Source of the DNA: Bacteroidia bacterium
GTDB taxonomy: Bacteria > Bacteroidota > Bacteroidia > J057
Length of the DNA stretch: 64,000 nt
Assembly (NCBI GenBank): GCA_033391075.1
Contig: JAWPMV010000001.1
Coordinates: 5,332,001-5,396,000, forward strand
Direction of reading: 5' to 3'
The position numbers and the translations under genes are program-made. The notes under the pieces were generated by a model. That model did not search any database, was not told the origin of the DNA, and saw nothing but the letters and a program-made list of their open reading frames with translations. Positions 37,095 to 46,347 of the stretch are shown here, in pieces. Within the stretch, counting starts at the first letter, position 1. Each line of letters starts with the position of its first letter.

Positions 37095-37907
37095 TTACAA
37101 CTGTATCAACTCTTTTGGATTGACATCTTTTTCCTGCCAGACAGTCCAGGGAGTATTTCCTTTCGCCTCCATTTCATCCAACTTCATTTTATCCTTGAAG
37201 GTATCCATCGCTTCCCAGAATCCATTATGGTGATAGGTGGTCAGTTTTTTATTTTCGATCAGCCTTTGGAAAGGTTCTGCTACCAATTCGTCTCCATACT
37301 CCATATAATCGAAAATCTGAGGTCTGAAGGCAAAGTAGCCCACATTTAACCACAATTTTGCATTAGAAATAGGAGAAATTGAAGTAACCAGACCATCTTC
37401 CTCTGACTTGATGACATGAAAACTGGCCGTCGGTTTGTAGCTGGCAAAGCTGGCTACCTTATCCGGTTGCTCTTTGAAATGGTCGATCAAAGAAGGGAGG
37501 TGAATATCAGATAAACCATCTGAATAATTCGCCAGAAACATTTCCTCTCCTTCGAGGTATTGTCTGACTTTCATCAGACGCATTCCAATATTAGAATTGA
37601 TACCGGTATCAACAAAGGTGATATTCCAGTCTTCTATGTCAGAATTGATCAGTTCTATGTTCTTGCCCCCTTTCGAATAGACAAAGTCATTGGAAATGGT
37701 CTCATCGTAGTTGACAAAATAATCTTTGATATAATCCCCTCTATATCCCAGGGCCAGAATAAAATCTTTATGACCGAAATGTGCATAATATTTCATCACA
37801 TTCCAGAGGATGGGTCTGTATCCAACCCGTACCATAGGTTTCGGAATGGTTTCAGAGTAGTCTCGCAAGCGAGTTCCAAGGCCACCGCAGAAAAGTACAA
37901 CTTTCAT
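37095..37907 (-). CDS. rfbF: Glucose-1-phosphate cytidylyltransferase
   Basis: 270 residues. The N-terminal nucleotidyltransferase motif is FCGGLGTRLRDYSETIPKPM, followed by GYRPILWNVMKYYAHFG and LALGYRGDYIKDYF. This is the pattern of RfbF rather than RmlA or GalU. The reaction is CTP + glucose-1-phosphate to CDP-glucose + PPi, the entry step to CDP-linked deoxysugars. No CDP-glucose 4,6-dehydratase (RfbG) lies next to it, so that step needs either another locus or one of the SDR enzymes present. Confidence 0.94.
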   Translation of the reverse strand: MKVVLFCGGLGTRLRDYSETIPKPMVRVGYRPILWNVMKYYAHFGHKDFILALGYRGDYIKDYFVNYDETISNDFVYSKGGKNIELINSDIEDWNITFVDTGINSNIGMRLMKVRQYLEGEEMFLANYSDGLSDIHLPSLIDHFKEQPDKVASFASYKPTASFHVIKSEEDGLVTSISPISNAKLWLNVGYFAFRPQIFDYMEYGDELVAEPFQRLIENKKLTTYHHNGFWEAMDTFKDKMKLDEMEAKGNTPWTVWQEKDVNPKELIQL

Positions 37908-37934
37908 TAAATGGGTAATTAAAGGTTAAGTTTA

Positions 37935-39224
37935 TTAAGGTGTTAGCACGGGTGGATCAAAAACAATGGTCTCCGGAATCGGAACAACAAATTTAGCTCC
38001 CCACTCTCCAATAAAGGCCATCTGCCTGATGATTTCATCTTTGATGTTCCAGGGGAGAATCAATACATAATCAGGTTTTGTTTCTGCGATTTTATCCGGA
38101 TGGTGGATAGGGATATGGGTCCCTGGCAGAAATTTGCCTTGTTTATAGTCACTCCTGTCAACCACATAATCCAGAAAATCTTCCCTGATTCCACAATAGT
38201 TGAGCAAGGTATTTCCTTTACCAGGCGCTCCGTATCCAACTACTGTTTTTCCAGATCTTTTAGCATCTATCAAAAAACTCAGCAATTTCCGCTTGGTCTC
38301 TTTTACTTTTTCTTCGAAGTCTGCATAGAACTCAAAGCTGTCCATCCCCAAATCTTTTTCCCTTTGTAGCAGAGCTTGTGCTCGCTCTGTGACAGGAAGG
38401 TCTGTGTTCTCTGTATGTCTCCCATAAATTCTTAAGGAGCCTCCATGAGTAGGAATTTCTTCTACATCAAATAAGGTCAGACCTGCCTTGGCAAATATTT
38501 GGGTTACCGACAGAAAAGAAAGGTAACAGAAATGCTCATGATATATCGTATCAAACTGATTTTCTTCTACCAGGCGTTGCAAATGAGGAAATTCCATCGT
38601 TATCACGCCTTTTTCTCCCAGCATTACCTTCATTCCCTCTACAAAGTCATTGATATCCGGAACGTGAGCCAGCACATTATTTCCCAATAGAAGGTCCGCA
38701 GAACCGTATTGATCTTTGAGTTTTTTGGCTGATTCTACCCCAAAATACACAACCTCTGTCCGCACTCCTTTTTCTATAGCGACAGCCGAGCAGTTTTCAG
38801 AAGGTTCTACCCCCAATACGGGTATTCCTTTTTCGACAAACCATTGTAGCAGATATCCATCATTACTGGCAATTTCTACCATCAGATTATCCTGTTTAAA
38901 TCCAAATCGCTCGACCATCAAATCTGTATAGTCTTTTGCATGCTGGACCCAACTGGTAGAATAAGAAGAGAAGTAGGCATATTCCCCTCCAAAGATTTCT
39001 TCGCCACTCACATACTCATCTAATTGAACCAACCAACAATCTCCGCAAACAAAAGTATGCAGGGGATAGAAAGGTTCCATCGAGTTCATCTTTTCGGGGT
39101 AAATGTAGCTTTCACAGAGCGGGGACATACCCAGATTTACCATGCTACTCAAGTTTGTTGAGTTGCAAAATCTACAGCTGCGATCCTGGGCAGATTCTGC
39201 AGCGCTATGGGAATGATTAGCCAT
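37935..39224 (-). CDS. Sugar C-methyltransferase (zinc-binding, SAM-dependent)
   Basis: 429 residues in the order expected of sugar C-methyltransferases such as TylC3/NovU. An N-terminal zinc-finger-like domain has CRFCNSTN ... CGDCWLVQL. A Rossmann methyltransferase follows, with MVEIASNDGYLL at the SAM site. The C-terminal domain contains VGYGAPGKGNTLLNYCG. Members add a methyl group to a ketosugar carbon, giving branched sugars. The context (RfbF, RmlC-like epimerase) suggests a CDP- or dTDP-4-keto-6-deoxyhexose as substrate. Confidence 0.92.
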   Translation of the reverse strand: MANHSHSAAESAQDRSCRFCNSTNLSSMVNLGMSPLCESYIYPEKMNSMEPFYPLHTFVCGDCWLVQLDEYVSGEEIFGGEYAYFSSYSTSWVQHAKDYTDLMVERFGFKQDNLMVEIASNDGYLLQWFVEKGIPVLGVEPSENCSAVAIEKGVRTEVVYFGVESAKKLKDQYGSADLLLGNNVLAHVPDINDFVEGMKVMLGEKGVITMEFPHLQRLVEENQFDTIYHEHFCYLSFLSVTQIFAKAGLTLFDVEEIPTHGGSLRIYGRHTENTDLPVTERAQALLQREKDLGMDSFEFYADFEEKVKETKRKLLSFLIDAKRSGKTVVGYGAPGKGNTLLNYCGIREDFLDYVVDRSDYKQGKFLPGTHIPIHHPDKIAETKPDYVLILPWNIKDEIIRQMAFIGEWGAKFVVPIPETIVFDPPVLTP

Positions 39225-39246
39225 AAGAGAAATGTTTTAGAATAGC

Positions 39247-39798
39247 CTAGAGGGCTAATCCAGTAAAAGAATCGGTTAAGTATGGATAATTTTGATCTTT
39301 TTCGGAAAGAATCGTTGCTTCGAGCGGCCACTCAATACCTATACGAGGATCGTCAAACCTGATACCTCCTTCATGACCGGGAGTATAAAAGGCCGTATGA
39401 TGATAAATCAAATGTGTATCCTCTTCCAGGGTTTGAAAGCCATGGGCAAAACCTTCCGGTATATATATCATTCGTTTATTTTCAGCAGATAGCTCTACAC
39501 CTATCCATTGGAGGAAGCTGGGAGAATCTTTTCTTATATCTACCAAAACATCGAAGACCTTACCTTTAATGCATCGGATCAGTTTGATCTCAGCAAAAGG
39601 GGGATTTTGATAGTGAACGCCCCGAATACTGGCTTTGGTTCGGGTTTCAGAATGATTGAATTGGACAAACTCTTTCGAATGTCCAATTCCTTCAAATTCA
39701 TTTTTACAATAGGTGCGGGCGAAAAGGCCTCTTTCATCTTTGAAAGCTTCCAAATCGATTATATAAGCATCCTTGAGCTTCGTTTCAGTAAATATCAT
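39247..39798 (-). CDS. rfbC: dTDP-4-dehydrorhamnose 3,5-epimerase-like protein
   Basis: 183 residues with a cupin fold typical of RmlC. Conserved pieces are DERGLFARTYC, SIRGVHYQNPP (active-site His) and FYTPGHEGGIRFDDP. It epimerises C3 and/or C5 of a 4-keto-6-deoxysugar nucleotide. In this operon the donor may be CDP rather than dTDP, as in ascarylose-type pathways; that is inferred from the adjacent rfbF. Its ATG directly abuts the stop codon of the upstream epimerase gene, so translation is likely coupled. Confidence 0.9.
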   Translation of the reverse strand: MIFTETKLKDAYIIDLEAFKDERGLFARTYCKNEFEGIGHSKEFVQFNHSETRTKASIRGVHYQNPPFAEIKLIRCIKGKVFDVLVDIRKDSPSFLQWIGVELSAENKRMIYIPEGFAHGFQTLEEDTHLIYHHTAFYTPGHEGGIRFDDPRIGIEWPLEATILSEKDQNYPYLTDSFTGLAL

Positions 39799-40842
39799 TT
39801 ACACCAGACTTAATGACTCATCGATCTCTTTGTTGTCGAGCAAGTCATTAACCACTACCAATCTCATCAAACGGGATTTTCTGAAATCTGCATCCTTAAA
39901 TCCGATACCTCTCAATCCCTCGATCAATCCTTCAATAGAAGTTTTGAGTGTAAATTCTGGTTGATGATCTGGAGCCAGCTCTTTAAAGAGATCAAAATTA
40001 ACGCGGTAAGATCGTTTATCGGGCTCGGCATTTTCATTAACAGAAACGTCAATATTCGGCAAAAGACGTTGCACTTCATAAGCCAACTCTTTAACCTGGT
40101 AGTTCCATTCATTACTACCGGTATTAACAACGAGGAAATTCCCTCCATTTTCATTGCTTCTTCCATTGGACCAGCGAATAGCTCTAGCCATATCCAACAC
40201 ATTGATCAGGGGTCTCCAGGGAGTACCATCACTGAGAATGTCAATCTTACCGGAAGTCAGTGCTCCAGCAACAAAGTCATTTACTACCAGATCCAGGCGA
40301 GTTCTTTCACTCATTCCACAGGCAGTAGCAAATCTGTGACAAGTAATCTGAAAGTCATCACTTGCCAGTGGCTCAAGATCTATTTCAGATTGAATCTTTG
40401 ATTTTGCATAAGCCGTAAGTGGATTCAGGGTAGAAGATTCAGTTCGGGGAGCATCTTCTGCAGCACCGTATACACTACAACTAGAAGCGAAAATAAATTT
40501 TTTGACCCCATTTCTTTTGGCCATTTTGGCAATTTCTACATTAGCTTTGTAGTTTATATCCATAGTGGGTTTCTCAAAGCGATTACCAATGGGGTCATTG
40601 GAGATAGCAGCAAGACTTACGACCGTATCAACTCCTTCGAGCAAATGTTCCGGGAATCGACGTACATCACCATAATGCTGGACGTCCAAATATGCTTCCG
40701 GGGCAATTTTGGTACTTGTCAAATGTTTGGCAAAATAGCCGGAGTCAAAACCGATAAGCGTCGCATCTGGATGATGCTTGCGAAATTCTTTAATGAGCCC
40801 GGGTCCTACATATCCTTGGTTTCCTGTAATGAGTACCTTCAT
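39799..40842 (-). CDS. NAD-dependent sugar-nucleotide epimerase/dehydratase (extended SDR)
   Basis: 347 residues. Rossmann motif GNQGYVG at the N-terminus, SSCSVYGAA and YAKSK form the cofactor site and catalytic triad of extended SDRs. It resembles UDP-glucose 4-epimerase and related dehydratases or reductases. It is the first gene of the operon that holds rfbC, the C-methyltransferase and rfbF, so it probably acts on the same nucleotide sugar as an epimerase, dehydratase or 4-ketoreductase. The exact step is open. Confidence 0.9.
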   Translation of the reverse strand: MKVLITGNQGYVGPGLIKEFRKHHPDATLIGFDSGYFAKHLTSTKIAPEAYLDVQHYGDVRRFPEHLLEGVDTVVSLAAISNDPIGNRFEKPTMDINYKANVEIAKMAKRNGVKKFIFASSCSVYGAAEDAPRTESSTLNPLTAYAKSKIQSEIDLEPLASDDFQITCHRFATACGMSERTRLDLVVNDFVAGALTSGKIDILSDGTPWRPLINVLDMARAIRWSNGRSNENGGNFLVVNTGSNEWNYQVKELAYEVQRLLPNIDVSVNENAEPDKRSYRVNFDLFKELAPDHQPEFTLKTSIEGLIEGLRGIGFKDADFRKSRLMRLVVVNDLLDNKEIDESLSLV

Positions 40843-41009
40843 TGTGCGTTTTTACTTTGTGATTAATGGTGATATATCTAATGTATAATTAATAATTGTG
40901 CCAATAATTAAGAATGCGGAATCATGTATAATATGACATCCATTCAGATTCTTAATAGCTTTACAACATGGCGTTAAGATCGCCCCAAATTGAGGTGGGT
41001 TAGATTTCC

Positions 41010-41040
41010 CAAATATAGATGCCTTTGACGAAATTACCAA
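41010..41040 (-). promoter_or_regulatory. Putative promoter of the minus-strand glycan operon
   Basis: On the minus strand TTG (41040-41038) and TATATTTG (41017-41010) are spaced 20 bases apart, fitting the Bacteroidota consensus. Transcription would start near 41004, with a leader of about 160 bases. The element overlaps the start codon of the divergent kinase gene. Confidence 0.5.
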
Positions 41041-43397
41041 TGGACTGGAAAAATTTTAGGATAGAGAAACTATTGAGCTGGTTGGAACAATCTTTTCCAT
41101 CGCTCAAATCAAAACGCCCCCTACAAACCCTGATCCTGGTAGCTTTTGCTATCGTTATCCTCTCACTGGGGATAATGGGATACTTTGCCTATTCAAATGT
41201 GAGTCAACTTAATGATTCGCTCAAAGAGGCTTCCAAGCCCTATGGCTATGTAGAACAACTGAGTATAGCGATTGGTGCTCAGGAAGAAGCGGATAATCTG
41301 GTACTGAATTTTTTGATTAGAAAGAGCAGTACCCGTCTCATGAATAATTATTTCCTAAATATTAGGGATATTTCAAATGCATTAGTCCAATTGGATACCT
41401 TGCCCCCTCCTAGTGATCTGGACAATGAAAGAAGGGAACGCATAGAGGGCTACTTCGGCCAAATGCTTTGGAACCATACACGTATCATCCGAATTGTGGG
41501 AGATTCTACCCTATCGGCCGACTTTTCCAAGGTAGCCTCTCAGTTTACCCGCTTTAAAGGTCTTGAGGTGCATGAGCAAGAAAAAGATTCTCTCTTTGCC
41601 CTCGGCTTCCTGCTAAATGATGATGTGCTGATAAGGAGAAAGATGCGTGGCAGGCTAGAGAGAATGGAAAAACGCTACCGAATAGAAAGGGAAGAACGCA
41701 TACAGGAGGCGGAGCAAGAAACCTCAGGAGCCCTGCGATTTACTGCTTTATTCTCTCTTTTTGTCCTGACAATTTCTACCATTCTACTTTCTGTTATATT
41801 CAATGACCTCAACCGAAATCGAGAACTTCAGGAACGATTGCGGAGGGAGAAAGGAAGGGCTGAAAAATTGGCACGGGTGAAAGAAGATTTCCTCGCCAAT
41901 ATGAGCCATGAAATACGGACACCCATGAATGCGCTTATGGGTTTTGCGGGTCAATTGGCTGAAACACCGCTGAATCAGAAGCAAATTAAACTGCTTCAAC
42001 CTATTCAAAATTCAGCTAAATATTTGCTCGCTCTGCTCAATGATGTCCTGGATTATTCTAAACTGGAATCTCAACAATTCAGCCTGGAAAAAATTGGCTT
42101 TAAGCCACTCAAAGTATTGAATGATGTTCACACCACTTTTGAACGGGTGGCAGCAAAAAAGGGAATTGAATTAGAATTTAACATAGATAAAAACAGTCCG
42201 GAAGTTCTGATAGGAGATCCCATCAGATTGAAACAAATGTTATTCAATTTGGTCAGCAACTCTCTCAAGTTCACTGAGGAGGGCTCCGTTTCAGTCAAGC
42301 TCGAAATGGCTGAGCTAAAAAACGGACAAATCTGGATGGATTTTATCGTAGAAGATACCGGCATTGGAATTCCTCAGGAAAAGCTATCGGAGATTTTCTC
42401 AGAGTTTAGCCAGGCAGATACCAGCATCAGCAGACGCTATGGAGGTACAGGATTGGGGCTTTCCATTACGCGAAAACTAGCCTTGATGCATGGCGGTAAT
42501 ATCCAATTGAATAGTGAAGAAGGTAAGGGAACACGAGCAGTCCTTCATTTGGGGTATCAGGTTGGAACTGTAGAGGATGTAATTGAGGAAAAACAGTACA
42601 CCTCCATACAGCCAGACTTACTCAAAGGACATAAAATTCTGGCTGCGGATGATGAACCCTACAACCGACTTCTTATCAAGAGTATTTTGGGGAAATGGGG
42701 GCTGGAACTTTGCCTTTGTGAAAATGGTCGGGATTTGTTAAATGAATTGGAAAAGGATAGTTATAGTCTAATCCTAATGGACCTCCAAATGCCAGAAATG
42801 GATGGAATCGTTACTACCCATCAGATCAGAAACAAATTGAACAATGACATACCAATCATTGCCCTCACCGCAACTTCTACACCTGATGAGATCAATCGAG
42901 CGATGAAAGCCGGTATGCAGGGACACCTCATCAAACCTTTCGAAGAAGGCCAGCTCTTCAACATGATGTGCCAATTATTACAAATAGAAATTGAAGATAT
43001 CCCAGAAGAAAAAGAAGAAAAAACAGATATACAGCAAGAAGATATGAATCCTTCAGATGCACCCTTTGATTTGGACAAACTCGCTCGCCTCTCAAATCAA
43101 AACAAAGCTTTCATGCAAAATATGCTGGGAATTTTTGTAAATGGTACCCGGGAAAACCTTCAGGGTGTTCAGGAGGCGCAGGCCAAAGGAGACTGGTTAG
43201 AGGTTTCGCAAAGATTTCACAAAATTATTCCTCCCTGCCGACACCTGGGTATGTATGAGTTGGTGGGCAGGTTAAAAGTATTGGAGTTGGAGTTGAAAAA
43301 AGAAAATCCCGATAAGGAATTCAAGGACAAAGTTGCTCCGATCAGTAAAGAATTACAGAAGGTGGTAGAATTAGTCGAAGCTGAAATGGAAAGCTAG
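41019..43397 (+). CDS. Hybrid sensor histidine kinase with receiver and Hpt domains
   Basis: 792 residues. Two transmembrane helices (about 33-60 and 245-265) enclose a helical periplasmic sensor region. HisKA has the phosphoacceptor His297 in NMSHEIRTPMN. HATPase_c has NLVSNSLKFTEEG, DTGIGIP and GGTGLGLS. A receiver domain follows with Asp588 (LILMDLQMPEMDG), then a C-terminal Hpt-like domain with His734 (FHKIIPPCRHLG). The complete His-Asp-His relay is on one chain, so a separate response regulator with a final Asp is expected. None is adjacent; the sigma-54 regulator at 17429 is one candidate only by presence in the window. It is divergent from the glycan operon. Confidence 0.94.
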   Translation: MPLTKLPMDWKNFRIEKLLSWLEQSFPSLKSKRPLQTLILVAFAIVILSLGIMGYFAYSNVSQLNDSLKEASKPYGYVEQLSIAIGAQEEADNLVLNFLIRKSSTRLMNNYFLNIRDISNALVQLDTLPPPSDLDNERRERIEGYFGQMLWNHTRIIRIVGDSTLSADFSKVASQFTRFKGLEVHEQEKDSLFALGFLLNDDVLIRRKMRGRLERMEKRYRIEREERIQEAEQETSGALRFTALFSLFVLTISTILLSVIFNDLNRNRELQERLRREKGRAEKLARVKEDFLANMSHEIRTPMNALMGFAGQLAETPLNQKQIKLLQPIQNSAKYLLALLNDVLDYSKLESQQFSLEKIGFKPLKVLNDVHTTFERVAAKKGIELEFNIDKNSPEVLIGDPIRLKQMLFNLVSNSLKFTEEGSVSVKLEMAELKNGQIWMDFIVEDTGIGIPQEKLSEIFSEFSQADTSISRRYGGTGLGLSITRKLALMHGGNIQLNSEEGKGTRAVLHLGYQVGTVEDVIEEKQYTSIQPDLLKGHKILAADDEPYNRLLIKSILGKWGLELCLCENGRDLLNELEKDSYSLILMDLQMPEMDGIVTTHQIRNKLNNDIPIIALTATSTPDEINRAMKAGMQGHLIKPFEEGQLFNMMCQLLQIEIEDIPEEKEEKTDIQQEDMNPSDAPFDLDKLARLSNQNKAFMQNMLGIFVNGTRENLQGVQEAQAKGDWLEVSQRFHKIIPPCRHLGMYELVGRLKVLELELKKENPDKEFKDKVAPISKELQKVVELVEAEMES

Positions 43398-43400
43398 GAG

Positions 43401-44651
43401 TTACTCCTTTTTATTAGCCTCTGCTGATCGCTTGTTTTTTATTTCCCTTCCGTAGAAATCAAGTAATCGCCGGGTAAGTTTGTTGTTGTCAAAACGGCTT
43501 TCTACAAACTTCTTGGCATGGGTGGCAATGGTATCAAAGAAGCTCCTTTTCTCCAGCAATACAGAAACACAATCAGCAAAGTCCCGTGGGTCATCAGCTA
43601 TCAGAATTTGATTTCCATGAAAGGCTCCCAGACCTTCAGAAGCGATTCGGGTTGCCACAACTGCCTTTCCATAGGCCATGGCCTCGACTATTTTGATCCT
43701 CAACCCACTCCCGGAAAGTAAGGGGACCACCATGACTGCATGAGACTTGATAAAGGGTTCTGATTCATCTACTTCCCCCATCAGGACAACATTTTCCATG
43801 GGTTTCTTCAGGAAATCAGGAGCCATTCTCCGACCGGCTATATAAAATTTAACCTCCGGATAATTTGCCTGAATTAAGGGCCATACATATTTCAGAAACC
43901 ACCTTAATCCTTCAACATTTGGGCCCCAGTCCAATGCTCCAATATAGAAAATAGAAGGAAACTCAAACTCTTTTTCTGTCCGATCGATCGTCTCCAAATC
44001 TACCCCTGTATTGATAAACATAAAGGGTTCTTTGGCTCCTAACTCTCTGGCTTTCCCCAGATCCACATTCGTAATGGGAATCAGCGCATCATAGGCATTG
44101 CTTTTATATACCAACTCCTCATAAGCTTTCATCCGGCTGGAGGTTACTTCGAATAACAATTTCTTAATAGGATTGTCCTCATTTTCAGCTCTTCTCTGCC
44201 AAATGATGTGCTCGATATTGTGGATTCTGAGTGAAACAAATGCCTTGGGATTCATCTCACGAATCGTATCGATATAAGGAGCCATAAACAAGGTCTCCAA
44301 CTGGACGATGTCATATTTATTCGAGCGAAGCAGCTTTTGTAACTCTTCCCGAAAACGTCGGGAATTGAAACGCTGTACATGATAGGATTGCTTGCTAAAA
44401 AGGAAGTTGGCCAGCATATCTGTCAGCTTCACATTAGTGTCTACATCAACCGCATAGAATTCTGCTGACATCCTAACCGCCTCGGGCAGGGTTCTCAAAA
44501 TAACATAATGCTTGGGCGTATTCATGGTAAGTACCGTCACCTCATGCCCGGCCTTGTGAAAACCCTGAATCATGGCTTGCATAGCTCTTGTACCTCCATC
44601 TTTGGGAGGATAGGGAAACTTGCTGCACAGTACCAAAATCTTATAAGCCAT
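43401..44651 (-). CDS. GT4 family glycosyltransferase
   Basis: 416 residues with a GT-B fold. The N-terminal KFPYPPKDGGTRAMQAMI and the C-terminal donor-binding segment LLSGSGLRIKIVEAMAYGKAVVAT (with the conserved Glu) identify family GT4. The predicted role is transfer of a sugar from a nucleotide donor in surface glycan assembly. The gene ends 3 bases from the convergent end of the histidine kinase gene and stands apart from both glycan operons. Confidence 0.9.
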   Translation of the reverse strand: MAYKILVLCSKFPYPPKDGGTRAMQAMIQGFHKAGHEVTVLTMNTPKHYVILRTLPEAVRMSAEFYAVDVDTNVKLTDMLANFLFSKQSYHVQRFNSRRFREELQKLLRSNKYDIVQLETLFMAPYIDTIREMNPKAFVSLRIHNIEHIIWQRRAENEDNPIKKLLFEVTSSRMKAYEELVYKSNAYDALIPITNVDLGKARELGAKEPFMFINTGVDLETIDRTEKEFEFPSIFYIGALDWGPNVEGLRWFLKYVWPLIQANYPEVKFYIAGRRMAPDFLKKPMENVVLMGEVDESEPFIKSHAVMVVPLLSGSGLRIKIVEAMAYGKAVVATRIASEGLGAFHGNQILIADDPRDFADCVSVLLEKRSFFDTIATHAKKFVESRFDNNKLTRRLLDFYGREIKNKRSAEANKKE

Positions 44652-44725
44652 AATGCCCCAAAGCTACACGCAACAACAGCAATCTCAAAATCATGACTAA
44701 TTGGGAATTAGAGATTTTTCGCAAA

Positions 44726-44758
44726 TTGCTAATGTTCAAGCAAAATTATTTATCTTTG
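44726..44758 (+). promoter_or_regulatory. Bacteroidota-type promoter for the SGNH hydrolase gene
   Basis: TTG at 44726-44728 and TATCTTTG at 44751-44758 with 22 bases between them. Transcription would begin near 44764, about 18 bases before the ATG. Confidence 0.6.
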
Positions 44759-44781
44759 CTTTATACCTAGTTAATTAAGCT

Positions 44782-46050
44782 ATGAATATTTTGGCGTCCT
44801 CAGCAAAGAACGTCCTTGCCTCAATTCTCGTCATTTCATTCCTCCTAATTTTTACTAGTGGTTATTCTCAAACCAAAATTCTGTTAATCGGAGATTCCAT
44901 TACAGAAGCCTGGGGAGAAAGTACTCCTCAGCGACCTACCTGGCGCCGCAATCTGGACCTTTTGCTTACGGCAGATGGGATCAGTTTTGATTTTATTGGT
45001 AACAAAACCAATAAATTCAACAATAAAGTCCCAACAAATAATGATTACGACTGGAACCATGAAGCTTATTGGGGCCAGAAAGTCAGCTATTTCCTGGCTA
45101 ACGGCAGGATGAACGCATGGATCAATCAACCGGGCTATGATTTCGATATCGTACTCATGCACCTGGGGACCAATAATGCCTTTGATGGAGATCCGGTAGC
45201 AAACACCATCGCTGATCTGGGTACCTTGATCGATTTGTTACGTACAGATAATCCTAATGTGACGATTCTAATCGCTCAGGTTATCCCAAGTAGTAGTGCC
45301 AGCCGAAATGCAAACATAATGCTGTTGAATGCAGAGATTCCTGTGCTAGCTGCTAATAAAACGAATGCAAATTCTGAAGTAATCGTTGTTGATCAGTTTA
45401 CCGGCTTTGATCCTAATACTGATAATTATGACGGTACACATCCCGACGATTCAGGAGTGGTAAAGATGGCGCAGAAATGGTACGATGCCCTGACAAATTT
45501 TGTATTTGACGTAAGCTGGGGGGATATAAATCATGTAGTTGAGGAACAAAGATTACAGCTCAATTGGGAAACGCTTTCAGAGAGAAATAATAAAGGCTTT
45601 ACCGTCCAATTCAAAACCCTGGATGAATTTGAAGACCTCGGATTCATTCAAGGAAATGGAGATTCAGAAAGTGTGAATAGCTATGAATTTCACAGCGGAA
45701 TTCTTCCAGAAGGAAATTATATATTCCGCATACAGCAAGAAGATTTTGATGGCCAGGTCAGCTACAGCCCTCAATTTGAAGTTCGTGTTGACAGGAGCCT
45801 GAATCTTTCTTCCTGGGCATATCCCAATCCTGCGAAAGAACAGATCTATCTTGAGATTCCCGAAGATTATAGAAAACAGCTTCAAATCAATTTTTACAAC
45901 CTACAGGGAAGTAAAGTACTGGAAAGAAATTTTGAAGAGGCTTCGGGAAGAGAGCGTATTGAATTTCCAGAGGGACTGGCTGAAGGATATTACCATATTG
46001 AATTGAAAAGCAGTGGTAAAAGAGAAAGCCTTCTGCTCAGAATTGAGTAA
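44782..46050 (+). CDS. T9SS-secreted SGNH/GDSL hydrolase
   Basis: 422 residues. A signal peptide (residues 10-30) leads to an SGNH hydrolase domain: Ser39 in LLIGDSITEAWG, the Asn block HLGTNNAFDGDP and the DxxH motif in DNYDGTHPDDSG. Residues ~240-330 form a beta-sandwich spacer (NWETLSERNNKGFTVQF), common before sorting domains. The end is a T9SS type-A domain (AYPNPAKEQ ... GYYHIELKSSG). It likely removes acetyl or other acyl esters from extracellular polysaccharides. Confidence 0.9.
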   Translation: MNILASSAKNVLASILVISFLLIFTSGYSQTKILLIGDSITEAWGESTPQRPTWRRNLDLLLTADGISFDFIGNKTNKFNNKVPTNNDYDWNHEAYWGQKVSYFLANGRMNAWINQPGYDFDIVLMHLGTNNAFDGDPVANTIADLGTLIDLLRTDNPNVTILIAQVIPSSSASRNANIMLLNAEIPVLAANKTNANSEVIVVDQFTGFDPNTDNYDGTHPDDSGVVKMAQKWYDALTNFVFDVSWGDINHVVEEQRLQLNWETLSERNNKGFTVQFKTLDEFEDLGFIQGNGDSESVNSYEFHSGILPEGNYIFRIQQEDFDGQVSYSPQFEVRVDRSLNLSSWAYPNPAKEQIYLEIPEDYRKQLQINFYNLQGSKVLERNFEEASGRERIEFPEGLAEGYYHIELKSSGKRESLLLRIE

Positions 46051-46347
46051 GCAAGAAGCAGGCCTGCATTCCATATCATTCTTTGGATTTATTATTGGCC
46101 CGAATTATCTTTAATGCTAGATTTTATCAAAAATCTTCTTTTCTATTCTGGGTACAAGGGGAAGTCTGATGCTTCATAGAGTTTCTATTGGACTCTATGC
46201 AGTAGCAAATTGAATGCAAACAAGGCCCATTGGTAAAATAGGCTTATCTAAGCTAAACAAAAACGAAGCTAATAGAGAGATCCTTTTTACCAAAGGTCCA
46301 ATTATATTTATCGTGCTCAGATCTTCTATCACAAAAGCCATGTCATC

